64,000 nt of DNA from Trochalopteron elliotii. Its lineage: Eukaryota > Chordata > Aves > Passeriformes > Leiothrichidae. The notes beneath the pieces are model-generated. The model had not been told where the DNA came from and did not search any database. It saw nothing but the letters and a program-made list of their open reading frames with translations. Made by a program: the position numbers and the translations under genes. Below, in pieces: positions 12,901-22,000 of this stretch. Each line of letters begins with the position of its first letter. Positions within the stretch are counted from its first letter, which is position 1. The DNA is taken from NCBI GenBank assembly GCA_024734555.1, contig JANPWX010000637.1, forward strand, positions 38,985 to 102,984, in the 5' to 3' direction.

Positions 12901-15900
12901 CAGAGCCAAGACTTTTGGGGACCAGTTGTGCCATAACTCCTGATCTCCAGGAAAATTAAGCCAGTGGGGTGCATGAAGCCAGTGCTAATCCATTCCCTGC
13001 TGAAATCTTGCCAAGCCAAGAGCCCCAAGTGACTCATGCTCTCATTCCAAGTGGATTTGTGGGCCCTGCCAGCTCCACTCAGGTCATGCTGGAGCAGCAA
13101 ATTCCTCTGTCCCTTCTGGCCTCCCTCAAGAAGCAGTGGCAGAGGTGAGCCAGGCTGGCTCCTTATCTTTGTTAACACACAGACATCCCAGTGATGAAGA
13201 TGCTTCCCCTGGACTGGGCCACTCCACTCAGACTTTCCTCTGAACCACATTGTTCCAAAGCATCCCAGCAGTGGTTCCAAGCTGGAAGGATGTTTCCTTC
13301 CCCCTGCTAAGCAGCAAACCCATCTCTGCAGCTGTCCAAGTGTCTCCTCACTGACAGCTTTATTTTTAGGAGCACTTTTCCCAACAGACTGCTCAGATGT
13401 CACCCTGAGGGCTTCCCCAGCTGAGCACACAAAGGGCCCTGGGTGCTTCTTCACTCCATGCTGGAAAGCCTTTTCCAAGGGATTTGTCAGCTTGAGAACA
13501 TCAGCAGCCACTTCCCAGAGGATTTGGGAGCCCTGGGCACTCACTTTCTGACTCTCCCACATCCGACTTTCTTGCAGTCTGATCTGGCAGAGCTCCTGAG
13601 GGCAAGGCTTTGATGTGATGGGAACTTCCCACCAGCAAAGGGCTGTGTTAACACCCACAGCCACAGATCCTAACGAGGCCATCCCGGAGCAGGGGAGGCT
13701 GCAGGGACAGCTCTGGATCACAAGCTGTTTATTCCGAGTTTTACAGCACAAAACCTGGCTCTCCCCGACCCTGTTTTTATAAGTCAGATAAACTGAAGTA
13801 ACCTCCAGTGACTAGAAAAGAAAGTTTTCATCTCTCCTGCCGTTTCTACAGGTCCCCAGAGCTCAGAGAAAGTGGGTTTAACTTCACACAGAGTGGGGAG
13901 TCAGCACTGCACACAGCAGTGTCTCAGCTCCTGGAGGTGTTCAGGGCCAGGAGTTGGACTTTGATGATCCCAGTGGGTCCCTTTCAGCTCAGGACAATCC
14001 AAAATTCGATGATCTCATCTTTGTGGTGAGACACAGCAGCAACTCATCCATCCAAACTGGCAGTGCACAGCTCAGAGGCCAGGCAGCCAGGAAGTCTTGA
14101 ACAATTTGCTTTTACAGGAGAGAATGGAGGGTGGTCAGAGTGTAAATCCAGCTGGAATCCAGCCAGGACTTGGCTCTAAGGCAACATCACCTGCTGCCAA
14201 AGGAGCTGCTGAAACAATGAAAACCCTTGCTGAGAAGGCAGGACCAGGTGCAGAAGAGGACACACAGGGATTAAAGTCATGCAACAAGTGCAGGGACAGA
14301 GCCCAGAGCCCCAGGTTTGTCCCCAGAGCACTGCAGGGAGCAGCCACAGCACCAGAGCCACAGCCAGATGTGCCATTGCCCTGCCAGGCTCCCACGAGCA
14401 TCACTCCCATCTGCCCCTTGCCAGGCTTCTCCCAGCAGCCAAACCCGAAAAAGAAGCCTTGTCTTTGTTAAAATTGTTGGACAAGTGAGTGTCTTCTCAA
14501 AATAAAAAAGGGGTAGCCATGGCAACAACTGTATTTAGGAACAGGAGGGCTGACAGGGGGTTAGAAATCCCAGCAACAGGCTGCAGATCTGCCATTGACA
14601 CATATTTGGGTGGAAAAAAATATGAGTTTGGCTCAGCTGTCGGCCTGTTGTTCCTGAGGTTCCCTGAGGCTGCCACTGTCATGCTCTGAAGAAGCAGCTC
14701 CTCTGTCCAAGAGGAGCAAGAGGTGCTGACACACCAGGGAGGAATGTGGGTTAACTTCTGCCCTGCTGATCTCTGCTCATCCCAAACTCGGGATGCAGTT
14801 GGGAATCGTGGCTGGGAGGGAGCTGGAGGTGTTTGATTGCCCCGTGGAGTGAGGAAAAATGGAACCAAGCAGTGAGGTAACAGCACTGAGCCTGAACACA
14901 CATTAGATCCATTCCCAAGGCTGACTGGGGTTTGTTTCCTGGAGAGGAACACACACACACTCCACAACACACTCTGCAAACAGAACACACAGCCCTGGGC
15001 ACCAGCAGCCCTGCTGGGATGCTCCATTTACACCACAGAACCACCGGGAGGAGATGTGACCCCAAAAGACGTAAATGTTGAGTCACAGATCTGCAGAATG
15101 CCCCAACAATTCAGGCTGTAGGGAGAATATCCCTGGATGTATCCACGAAGGTCATGACAGACACCTTATATTTGATTTTAGCTGGGAAAGAGCTCCCATA
15201 TAAACACTGTGACTTTTTAGGGGGGAAAAAGGGGGGTTAAATAATCTCTTGACCTTGAGTACAACAATTTTTGGCCACATCTATCCATTCTGTGGGCACT
15301 CCAGAGGCACTCCAGCATTACCCCCGAGGGGATTCCCACCAAACCTCTCCACGGGGAGCTCAGCAAATCCCTCCGGAGACTCCAAATCCTGTGACAGCTG
15401 CTGGGAAACGTCGCCTTGGCACAGAGCAAGGCTGGAAGGATCGGCTGGACAAAGGAGATAAGAGTTCAGCGGTGGAGTAACCGCGTGTCCTCAGCCTTCC
15501 CTGGCGACACCTCCCCGTGGGCTAAAATCCCATTTTCCCACAGTGAGGCATTTATGTAAGGAGGACAAATGAGGGGAGAGAGGGGGAGGAGGAATCCACA
15601 CGCTGTGTTTGCCTTCCGGTCTCTGGCAGCTCTTGCCAGAGGAACCGACTGCTGGTCAGAGGGATCAGAAAAGCCAATTTTTCCTTCTCCTCTTCCTCCT
15701 CTTCCTCTCTTTTTAGGGAGCTAAAAATCTGCAGCATCCCTCAGCCCCAAAATGCTGGCACGAGTTGTTTTTTTTTTAGTCCCGGATCAACCTCTAGAGA
15801 ACGAGGTGGGTTTATCGCCTCACCAAAGGCAGTGGGCAGCAACATTGCTGTGACAACAAACTTTGGAGAAAGATCCCCTCCCTCTCTGCTCACTTCCACA

Positions 15901-16422
15901 CGGGGCAGAGAGAGCGGAGCCGCATCCCAGAGCCTGCCCGAGCTTTCATCTCCTAACATTTAGCGTGACAGGGGTTTAGATTCGCAGCCAAAAGGGAGAA
16001 GAAATGGAATGGACGTGACGCGGCCGAGCCCGCGGATCCAACCCGCTCCGATCCCCTTTTGCTGCGAGCAGCAAATTCAGCTTCGGGGCTGCTCTAATTC
16101 CCGACATCCGAAAGGAGAGGGAAAGGAAACAGACAGAGCATCCTAAAGCCAAGAGCTGAACGTGCCCAGGGCACTCTGCTTGTGGCTGGGAGGGAGAGAA
16201 GTTGGGGCAGGGTGAGCACAGAGCGGGTCACTCACCTTGGAGCTGGGCTGACAGCGCTTCCTGCTGCTGTTTGTATTTCTGCGCCAGCGCCTCGGCGCTC
16301 CGCACCTTCTGCTGCAAGTGGTTGTAGAGCAGCACCCCGGAGGCCAGGCAGGCCACGGTGAGCAGGCAGAAGGCGGTCTGCAGCAGCCCCTTCTGCCTCC
16401 TGGAGCACATCCCGGTGCCCAT
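745..16422 (-). CDS. GOLIM4-like: GOLIM4/GPP130-like Golgi type II membrane protein, 5' part, 7 exons
   Basis: Spliced minus-strand gene. The placed coding exons are 16422-16236, 12097-12023, 10902-10853, 8245-8192, 4224-4074, 2174-2092 and 921-about 745, giving about 259 codons. Intron phases agree across the first six. The product has a short cytosolic tail (MGTGMCSRRQK), a signal-anchor segment at about residues 11-33, then a long heptad-rich lumenal coiled coil with the family motifs VVYEHRSRLE, DFLVYKLEAQE, RKAH and RQLK. GOLIM4/GPP130 is a cis-Golgi protein that cycles through endosomes; the same location is inferred here. Identity to canonical GOLIM4 is high in the motifs but lower between them, and the neighbour is MIB2, so this looks like a paralogue. 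The 3' exons, which encode the acidic C-terminal region in GOLIM4, lie beyond the left edge. An exon matching the family segment between HTQLQDVK and AQTQVAEY was not found. Confidence 0.85.
922..2091 (-). other. Intron of the GOLIM4-like gene, no exon seen
   Basis: This intron should contain the exon matching QQHKNLLSEHEQLVV...ALAA of GOLIM4. I read the minus strand and found no match flanked by AG/GT sites. The exons on either side join in phase 0, so the exon may simply be absent. Confidence 0.5.
2092..2174 (-). CDS. GOLIM4-like: GOLIM4-like exon 6
   Basis: Acceptor TCTCCTGCAG, donor CCCAG|GTAACC. It encodes (D)TVFKLREESKLLRKAHLEV and then HSQLLNAQ, matching ETVYNLREENRQLRKAHQDI/HTQLQDVK of GOLIM4. 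It is 83 bp, completes a phase-1 codon from exon 5 and ends in phase 0. Confidence 0.9.
2175..4073 (-). other. Intron of the GOLIM4-like gene
   Basis: No coding sequence or clear mobile element was seen. There is a T-rich stretch near 3795-3830 and a purine-rich GGGAA run near 2800-2840. Confidence 0.6.
4074..4224 (-). CDS. GOLIM4-like: GOLIM4-like exon 5 (lumenal coiled coil)
   Basis: Acceptor TTCTGCCCAG, donor CTGCAGG|GTGAGC. It encodes 50 residues beginning NQHDDVKKQLLDL and including VAQLQQEKDSEVTNLQ, matching SQHEELKKQHSDLEEEHRK...LQLQQEKEQELSKLK of GOLIM4. Strong heptad pattern rich in Q, L, K and E. It is 151 bp and ends in phase 1. Confidence 0.93.
6599..6680. repeat. Short tandem repeat, unit about 11-12 bp (TATAAAATGC-like)
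   Basis: About six degenerate units of GCTATAAAAT/CCATAAAAT in the intron between GOLIM4-like exons 4 and 5. Confidence 0.8.
6911..7163. repeat. Minisatellite, exact 55-bp period
   Basis: AGATCTGCTC recurs at 6911, 6966, 7021, 7076 and 7131, an exact 55-bp spacing. Units also contain CCCAAGGGCAGGAATCCTGG and TCTCCATCCCTTGAAAC. Related partial units recur between and after the LTR copies (7727-7797 and 8092-8165), up to the edge of GOLIM4-like exon 4. The repeated peptide on the minus strand is a by-product of this array and not a gene. Confidence 0.95.
7164..7421 (+). mobile_element. Truncated solo LTR, copy A (endogenous retrovirus)
   Basis: Starts TGTAGCCCTG directly after CTGGGAT of a minisatellite unit. 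It shares the body GTTTTAGTTTTCTGAAATTC...GACCAATGTCA with copies B and C. It ends in a degenerate TATAAAA run (7370-7418) where the other copies carry TATA box, polyadenylation signal and 3' end. It is followed head to tail by copy B. Non-coding. Confidence 0.8.
7422..7726 (+). mobile_element. Solo LTR, copy B (endogenous retrovirus)
   Basis: Begins TGTAGCC and ends GCATCA, so it has TG...CA termini. It contains CCAATCAAATTGG, a TATATAAAA box (about 7639), an AATAAA signal (about 7661) and a downstream GT-rich end, in normal LTR order. It is followed by CTGGGAT, the same heptamer that precedes copies A and C. About 305 bp, with no internal retroviral genes. Confidence 0.85.
7798..8091 (+). 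mobile_element. Solo LTR, copy C (endogenous retrovirus)
   Basis: 294 bp with TGTAGCC...GCATCA termini, flanked on both sides by CTGGGAT (7791-7797 and 8092-8098). It contains CCAATCAAATTGG, TATATAAAA and AATAAA as in copy B. The flanking heptamer is part of the minisatellite unit, so it could be target-site duplication, array sequence, or both. Confidence 0.88.
8192..8245 (-). CDS. GOLIM4-like: GOLIM4-like exon 4
   Basis: Acceptor TTCTCCCCAG, donor CTGAAG|GTAAGG. It encodes QDSMNRYGALSSQHKILK, matching RQDSNSRYSALNVQHQMLK of GOLIM4. It is 54 bp, phase 0 to phase 0. Confidence 0.92.
8438..8880. repeat. AT-rich low-complexity block
   Basis: Degenerate TATA/AAATATT/TTTAT sequence about 440 bp long in the intron between GOLIM4-like exons 3 and 4. 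It includes an internal duplication of AAAATATTTTTGTTTATTTC near 8630-8710. Confidence 0.9.
8881..9729. other. Intronic sequence, nothing recognised
   Basis: Unique-looking intronic DNA of the GOLIM4-like gene. Short open frames on both strands have no family motifs and no paired splice sites. Confidence 0.6.
9730..10340. repeat. Three tandem copies of a ~203-bp unit
   Basis: Units at about 9730-9935, 9936-10139 and 10140-10340. Each contains TCAATAAATAC, TCTGAAATA, GATGAGCCCAAA, TTTTTCTGTCACAGGCTGA, CACCCACAGAG and CATCTCATGCACAGATGCT. Divergence is modest, with small indels. Located in the GOLIM4-like gene 0.5 kb downstream of exon 3. Confidence 0.9.
10853..10902 (-). CDS. GOLIM4-like: GOLIM4-like exon 3
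   Basis: Acceptor CGCTTCTAG, donor GAGAAG|GTAGGT. It encodes DFLVYKLEAQEALNKEK, nearly identical to DFLVYKLEAQETLNKGR of GOLIM4. It is 50 bp, enters in phase 1 and ends in phase 0. Confidence 0.95.
12023..12097 (-). CDS. GOLIM4-like: GOLIM4-like exon 2
   Basis: Acceptor TGTCCCCACAG, donor GGAAG|GTGAGT. It encodes VVYEHRSRLERSLQKERGEH and KKTKE, nearly identical to canonical GOLIM4 (VVYEHRSRLEKSLQKERLEH). It is 75 bp, phase 1 to phase 1. Confidence 0.96.
12421..12655. repeat. Minisatellite, ~56-bp unit, about four copies
   Basis: Repeated CCACAACCCAGCCATTGACT then GGCCC(T/C)CAGTGCAGGAG and a T-rich tail, with small length variation. Located in intron 1 of the GOLIM4-like gene. The repeated peptides on both strands come from the array. 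Confidence 0.92.
12656..16235 (-). other. Intron 1 of the GOLIM4-like gene (5' part)
   Basis: About 3.6 kb without recognisable exons. It contains a CR1 fragment at about 13926-14012. The 308-codon minus-strand frame at 12825-13751 has no recognisable domain and no repeat or splice logic, so I do not call it a gene. Confidence 0.6.
13926..14012 (+). mobile_element. CR1 LINE 3'-end fragment
   Basis: CTGGAGGTGTTCAGGGCCAG, then TTGGACTTTGATGATCC, GTGGGTCCCTTTCAGCTCAG and a degenerate ATTCGATGATCT tail match the 3' end of avian CR1 elements. Plus orientation, 5'-truncated as usual. Confidence 0.7.
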
Positions 16423-17190
16423 GGCGGGGCCGGAGCGCGGCGATGCTGCTGCTGCTGCTCTGCCTCGCCGGCGCTGCTAAAGCATCTGATCCTTATCGCC
16501 CGGCAGCAACCCCTTCCCTCCGCCAAGCCGCGGGTCCCTCCGGAAGATGCGGGCTCGTTTTCGCTCCCTGCCAGCCCCGGGGAGGATCCTGCAGGGTTCT
16601 ATTCCTCGCTGTCCCTGGGGACATCGGTGTCCGAGCGGAGCCGCCGCATCCTCGGGGGGCAGCGGGGCGAGGACAGCCGGCGGAGGGCACCGAGCAGGAG
16701 CAGCAGGACGAGGAGGAGGAAAACTTTTGCTTCCCATGTGCTGCGGCGGGGAGAGAGAGACAGAGAGAGGAGGGGAGGGGGGGCGGGAAAGGGGGTACCG
16801 CCGCCTTTGGCTCTTCCCACCTCCCCCGCTGGAGCAACCACCGGAAAAAATAACCCGGCGAGAGGAGGAGGAGGAGGAGGAGAAGCCCTTAGGCCCCCTC
16901 CCCGCGGCTTCCCCCGCAGGCAGCTCCTGGAGGAAGCGGCGGCAGCGGGGCCGGGAGAGCGGCCAGGAACGCGGCGGCGGCGGCATCCGGGCTGCGGCGG
17001 CGGAGAGTCCGCCCTCGGCGGCGGGAGGGGCTGCGGGCACCGGGAGTGACAGAGGGGGACCGGGGACAAGCGGGGTGACAAGAGAATCCCGAGCCCTGCC
17101 GCCCCCCGGGGCACCCGGGTCACGCCCGCCTCTCCCTCCGCCACCGCCGGGACCCGGCATCGCCTGGAGCCGGCTGCGAATTCCCAAATA
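16230..17190 (-). promoter_or_regulatory. CpG island, promoter of the GOLIM4-like gene
   Basis: Very GC- and CpG-rich DNA spanning GOLIM4-like exon 1 and about 750 bp upstream of its ATG, with CGG and GAG tracts (about 16860-16990). Open frames here on both strands result from the composition. The transcription start was not resolved. Confidence 0.85.
16236..16422 (-). CDS. GOLIM4-like: GOLIM4-like exon 1, start codon and signal anchor
   Basis: ATG at 16422-16420. It encodes MGTGMCSRRQKGLLQTAF and then a hydrophobic stretch (CLLTVACLASGVLLY), followed by NHLQQKVRSAEALAQKYKQ and QQEALSAQLQ. The same layout as MGNGMCSRKQK...SAQLQ of GOLIM4 fixes the start. Donor CCAAG|GTGAGT; 187 bp, ending in phase 1. 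Confidence 0.95.
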
Positions 17191-17285
17191 TCCCACATCT
17201 CTGGAGGTCTGCACGGGTGTTTTTAGGAAGATACAGAAGAGGAGAGACCCTGTTCCCTTCCCTGCTCCAAACGAGCTGCCGGCAC
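17190..17285. repeat. Dispersed repeat, copy 1 of 2
   Basis: ATTCCCAAATATCCCACATC, TGGAGGTCTGCACGGGTGTT and AGAGGAGAGACCC closely match 18921-19000 in the same orientation. Family not recognised. Confidence 0.75.
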
Positions 17286-17445
17286 CTGTTGCTAACGGGA
17301 GATGGATGAGGGACACGGGGATGGATTAACCGGGAGAGCGTCCTCACACGAGTTCTTTAAAACCTGCCAAAAGTTGTGGTTTCTCCTCGAGAAAGTTTGA
17401 GGTGATAAAAGGCACGAGGGGAAAGCTGTGAGCTTGGCTTTTTCC

Positions 17446-17572
17446 GGATGGTTTGTGTTGGAAGGGACCTTAAAGCTCATCCCATTACCCTGCGACGGGC
17501 AGGGACATCTCCCGCTATCCCAAATTGCTCCAAGCCCTGTCCAACCCGGACACTTCCAGGGATGGAGGATTT
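17446..17572 (-). mobile_element. CR1 LINE 3'-end fragment
   Basis: TTGGAAGGGACCTTAAAGCT, GGGCAGGGACATCTCCC, CAAGCCCTGTCCAACC and CACTTCCAGGGATGG are the reverse complement of the avian CR1 3' region. Upstream of the GOLIM4-like promoter. Confidence 0.88.
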
Positions 17573-17624
17573 GAGGTGTTCTGGACATGCCCTCCACGTA
17601 GGCTCTTCTCTTCTGGCAGAGCCC

Positions 17625-17690
17625 AACTGGTTTTACCCAGGTGTGGTGACCTTTAAAGGTCCCTTCCAACCCAAAACCATTCCCTGTTTT
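17625..17690 (+). mobile_element. Short CR1 LINE 3' fragment
   Basis: GTGACCTTTAAAGGTCCCTT and CCAACCCAAAACCATTCC match the terminal part of CR1 in the plus orientation. It lies 60 bp from the opposite-strand fragment at 17.45 kb, so the two may form an inverted pair. Confidence 0.75.
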
Positions 17691-18920
17691 TGTATCTCAT
17701 GGGACAGACAAAGCTCCTGGAGCCTTGCCTGGGTTCTGAGATCCCCCCAGGTTTGTAATGAATCTTAGGTTGGCTCATCTTTTATCTGAGCTCACAAGGA
17801 TATTTCTTCTGGAATTCTGCCAAGCTCCCTCTTTCAGGCACCTGGGGAATAAGCAACAATCACAACAGTTTTTCAGCAGCAATTCCCCTCTAAGAGCCGT
17901 GCTTGGTGGTTTCATAAATGTTAATCAAATGAGCTTTCCAGCACTGCTGGGAATTAGCTGAGTGGCACTTCTGTCACCCTCATTTGTCGTCAGGAAAACT
18001 GAGGCACAGTGTTCCTGTAAGGTTGTGATTTATCCAAAGTAACATTTTTATGGTAGGATTTTTTTTCTCCCCCTCTCAAGCATTTTAAGTGGATTTGGTG
18101 GATTTATTCTGCCAGACCTTGGGTGAGACTCAGCCTGCTGGAAACGGGGTGATTTGGCTGGCTCTGGGTACAGCTTCCACTAAACATTAGAGGCTTTCCT
18201 TAATGAATTAACTGATTATTGCAGCTCTTGCTGAAAACCAGAGTAGCACTGATGGGATGTTCCATGGCAGCATTTGTCTGCCGTGGATCCTGTATGTGTA
18301 GGACCAGGGATAACCTCGTTCCTGATTCCCAGATATTCACTTCAAGACACTCCACTGTGCCAGACAGATTTACTGTCCAATTTGTGTCTTTACACAAATG
18401 CCCAACCCTGGGGGTTGCTGAATGCTCCAGCATCATCTCTTCAGGCTGTTTGTCAAGAGCTGGAATGTCTTTTGTCTGCATCCTGAGGACTGAGCAGGCA
18501 GCCTGTGGAATGAGGGGTTTCAGTCTCTATTTTGTCTCTATTCAGCACATTCTTCTTTTTTTTTTCCATTTTTTCCCCCCCTCCTGCACTCATTAATTAC
18601 TTCCTCATGTGCTGATTCCTGCCTGAGAAACACTGGGAGGGTTTGTTTTTGGGGTTTTTTTTGAGGTTTTTGACAGAGACAAGTCTGGAAAAGGTTAAAA
18701 TCTGGATTAGGCAATGTTTAGCTAAGAAAAATTTGATTGACAGAATTTCTGTGAGCAGGCACTTTACTTTTGCAATAAAGAACTTTACTCCTGCAATAAA
18801 CTCAGGTTTAGATTTCACTCCATATTTCTGCACCAGATCTAAGGCCAGTGAGAGCCAAAGGCTTTGCTTCATGCTTGTGCTTTACCAATATTTTTGTGAT
18901 TCAGGGGATTCTTCCTCGTG

Positions 18921-19000
18921 CAAATTCCCACAACATCCCACACCTCTAAAGGTCTGCACGAGTATTTTTAAGAAGAGACAGAGGAGGAGAGACCCCTGAG
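18921..19000. repeat. Dispersed repeat, copy 2 of 2
   Basis: AATTCCCACAACATCCCACA, AAGGTCTGCACGAGTATTTT and AGGAGGAGAGACCC match the segment at 17190-17285 in the same orientation, 1.7 kb apart. Confidence 0.75.
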
Positions 19001-22000
19001 CTAAACAAACTGACCAAAGGTGACAGCTCCCTCCAAATCCAACTCAAAATGCTTTGTGCCTCAGGGATTATCTGATCATCTCCTTTTGCTCCCTCTAATC
19101 CAGTGGGTGATCACATCTGATGACAGCTTTAAAATAATAATCTGAACAAAGCAAGCAATTCCCATGGGAAAGCTCGGGGTGGATGTACTTGTAAAGAAAA
19201 TGCCACTTTCTCCCCTGTAGAACAAACTGTGAGTATTAACCATCTGTGCAAGTAGTGCTGGAAAGCTCCAGCCTTTTAATCAGAGCTTTGGATTCCATAG
19301 CAGGCATTTAATGGGCTGTGGGAGTGTTTTCAGCCAGGTTATGTAAATGCTGTCAAGAAACCAAGTGGCTGAAAAAGATGGATGGAAGGAATGTGCTGGG
19401 AGGAGGCAGAGCAGAGGCTGGATTGTTTAGGGGTTTAAATGATAAATCTGCAGATAAACGGGCAACATCCACAACCCTTTCACACTGGACACTCACCCTA
19501 AATGCTTTATGGGGTTTGGATCTGCCTTCTAGGGAAACCCACTGGGAATCCAGTGCACAAATGTGGGAGGGAATGGGCTGAGCAGGGGAGGAGTTTGAGG
19601 CAGGGGTCCAGAGGATGAGAAATGACAGGCACAAATGTTTGAAAGTGTTCTCAAGTGGACACCTTGATGGGGATGGATTTAGAGCATGAGAGGAACCAGC
19701 ACTCCTGGAGGTGCCTGCCCTTCCCCACACAGAAATTCCCAATTAATTTGCTCCAGGAGCAAAAATGCCCTAAAATTTAACCATTCCTGGGGACAGATCT
19801 CATCTCGGTGTCTCCAAGGTTAAGGGGTGGGAGAGCTGAAGCATTCCTGTCTTCCAATAACAAGAAGTGACAGCTCCTAATTAGAATTCATTAGAGGCAG
19901 CCCTGGGGAGCTGATGGGACCATTTTTCAGGATGTGTTGTTGAAATTATTTTTCATCTCACGATGACATGTTGGCTCAGTGCTCTGAGTTCTCTTCCCTA
20001 AGCCTACAGATGTCCTTTGAGTCATCTGTGCTGTGCCTAAAACTGAGGCTATGAGATCCCAGAACCCTTAGCAAAATCTGGGCATGGCCATGATACAAGA
20101 GAAGGGGAATGGGGGAGCAAAATGAGGCACAAACATTGGGGTTTTTTTTTGAGTTACAAAGTAAAACTCATCATGTAAATGAGCATTCCATAGAAACTGG
20201 AGCACGTGGAGATCCATAATTACTGAATGTCTGGATATTTTGGCAGTTATTTGGTATTTACCTTGAAATACCAGCTCCCGGAGTCAAAGTATTCTGAGAG
20301 AAACTCTTTATTCTTCCAAAAAATAATCTTTACTCCAAGAATTTACAGCTCAAAGAACTTTCACCACGTGAACTATTCCATCTGAGATCCTCTGGGAAAA
20401 GAAAATCCCCATTTTTGCCTGTTAGTTCCACCTCATCTTTTACACTTTGGACTGGCAATCTTCCTTGCTTTTAGTCCTGGACCAGTCTGTGATTGGGGTT
20501 AGTTTTTAATCAAAAAGCAATAAAAATTGGTTTCAGAGGGATGAAACCAAACAGGAAGAAACAAGGAGCATATTCTGCTTGGAAAATGCATCACAGTACA
20601 CTCAGAGCCTGTGACTCCATTGCCTGTTCTGCTTTTACTGCCTTTCCAAGGTTCAGACATTTTTATTAGAGCCAAGGAACATTCCAGCTTCCAAAGGTAA
20701 TAAAAATGCAATGTGCCAGAAAACAACAGCAAACAATAGCAAGGGGATTTTTTGGTTTGTTGAGGTGCTGCTGAATTTGCTGTTTCTGCCTCTCTCAGGG
20801 TTCCAGCAGCACCCCCCTTATAGGACAGACACCTTGTATTCCCAAATTCCACCATGAATTCATGCCTGTGGGGCTCTGAAGGGTTTAATTAATCTTTAAT
20901 TAATGATTAGGAGCCTCTGCTCACAAACTGAAGGACCTGGGGGTTCCAGTTCTGTGCTCTGCTCAGCCCTGAAGCATCAGGCAGCCAAATCTGTGGTGGC
21001 TGGAGCTCCTCTTCTTCCTCTGCATCCTCCAGCCTGGGTGTCAGGGTAACAGCAGAGATACCAGGAGGAGGCTTTGCACGTGGATAAAAATAGATAAAGC
21101 CTCAGCTGCCCATTCCAAAGAAAAATGAGTGGAGAAAGATGGTTGAACTCCTGCCTAGGGGAGAAAAGCTTGGCAGGACAGATCACAGCCATGGATTTGA
21201 GGACTCCTCACCTTGAGAGTGAAGGAATTTGTCTCTAGGATTTCAGTTTCCTCCTATTCCACACGGGCTGCTCTGGCTGGAGAGAAATTGTGCCACAGAA
21301 AGACAGAGAACATTGGCACCAGCACAAAAATTTTTGTCCCTACATGACCACTGAGCTTTATAAAGTTCAGCAACCCAGCAGGGCACATTCTAAAGACTGC
21401 AGGACATTGCTCCCTGGGTTCATCTTGCAAGAATGTATTTCATTCAGTCTGCCTGGATCATCCAGGAGCTCCTCACACCATCACCAGGCAGGGTTCTGGG
21501 GGTGCTGTCATTTTCCTTGCTGTGGGTGAAGTGCCATTTGTCACCGTGCTGTTGTGGTTGTGAGGGGAATTTCTGGGGAAAATAAAGACCTTTTAAATTG
21601 TTTTTAATCAGGCTGGAGCCTGAGCTGGCAGTGCAGGGGATGGTGGGAGGAGAAGGCAGCAGCAGCAGCGTGGAGATGACACAGAACACTCAGCAGCAGA
21701 TCTGTTCTGGTGCCTCCTCCAGGATGTTCTGCTGCACCCTGTGGGCACCTCGGGGTGACAGAGAGATGAGAATTCCTCATGATCTCACTCCAGTGTTTTT
21801 CCAGGGGAAGCTTCATGCCTGCACAAGCATTCTGTGGGATCAGCCACCCTCATCAACTTGGACACGGGGCTGCTTTGTCTGACTTCATGCTCTGCAGATA
21901 TCCATGACACATCAAGCTGGAAAGATCATTTATGAGCAACTCCAGCTGGCATTTCTACACATGAGGTGTCAGCCAGGGAGATCTCAGTCTGGTTTTTAAT

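Noticed and set aside
12825..13751. 308-codon open frame on the minus strand inside GOLIM4-like intron 1
   Set aside because: No domain, no conserved motif, and it spans ordinary intronic sequence of the host gene. Chance frame in GC-moderate DNA.
16318..17329. Several 200-280-codon frames on both strands of the CpG island
   Set aside because: Overlapping frames in nearly every register, rich in R, P, G and A, are a composition effect of the island; no start or family support.
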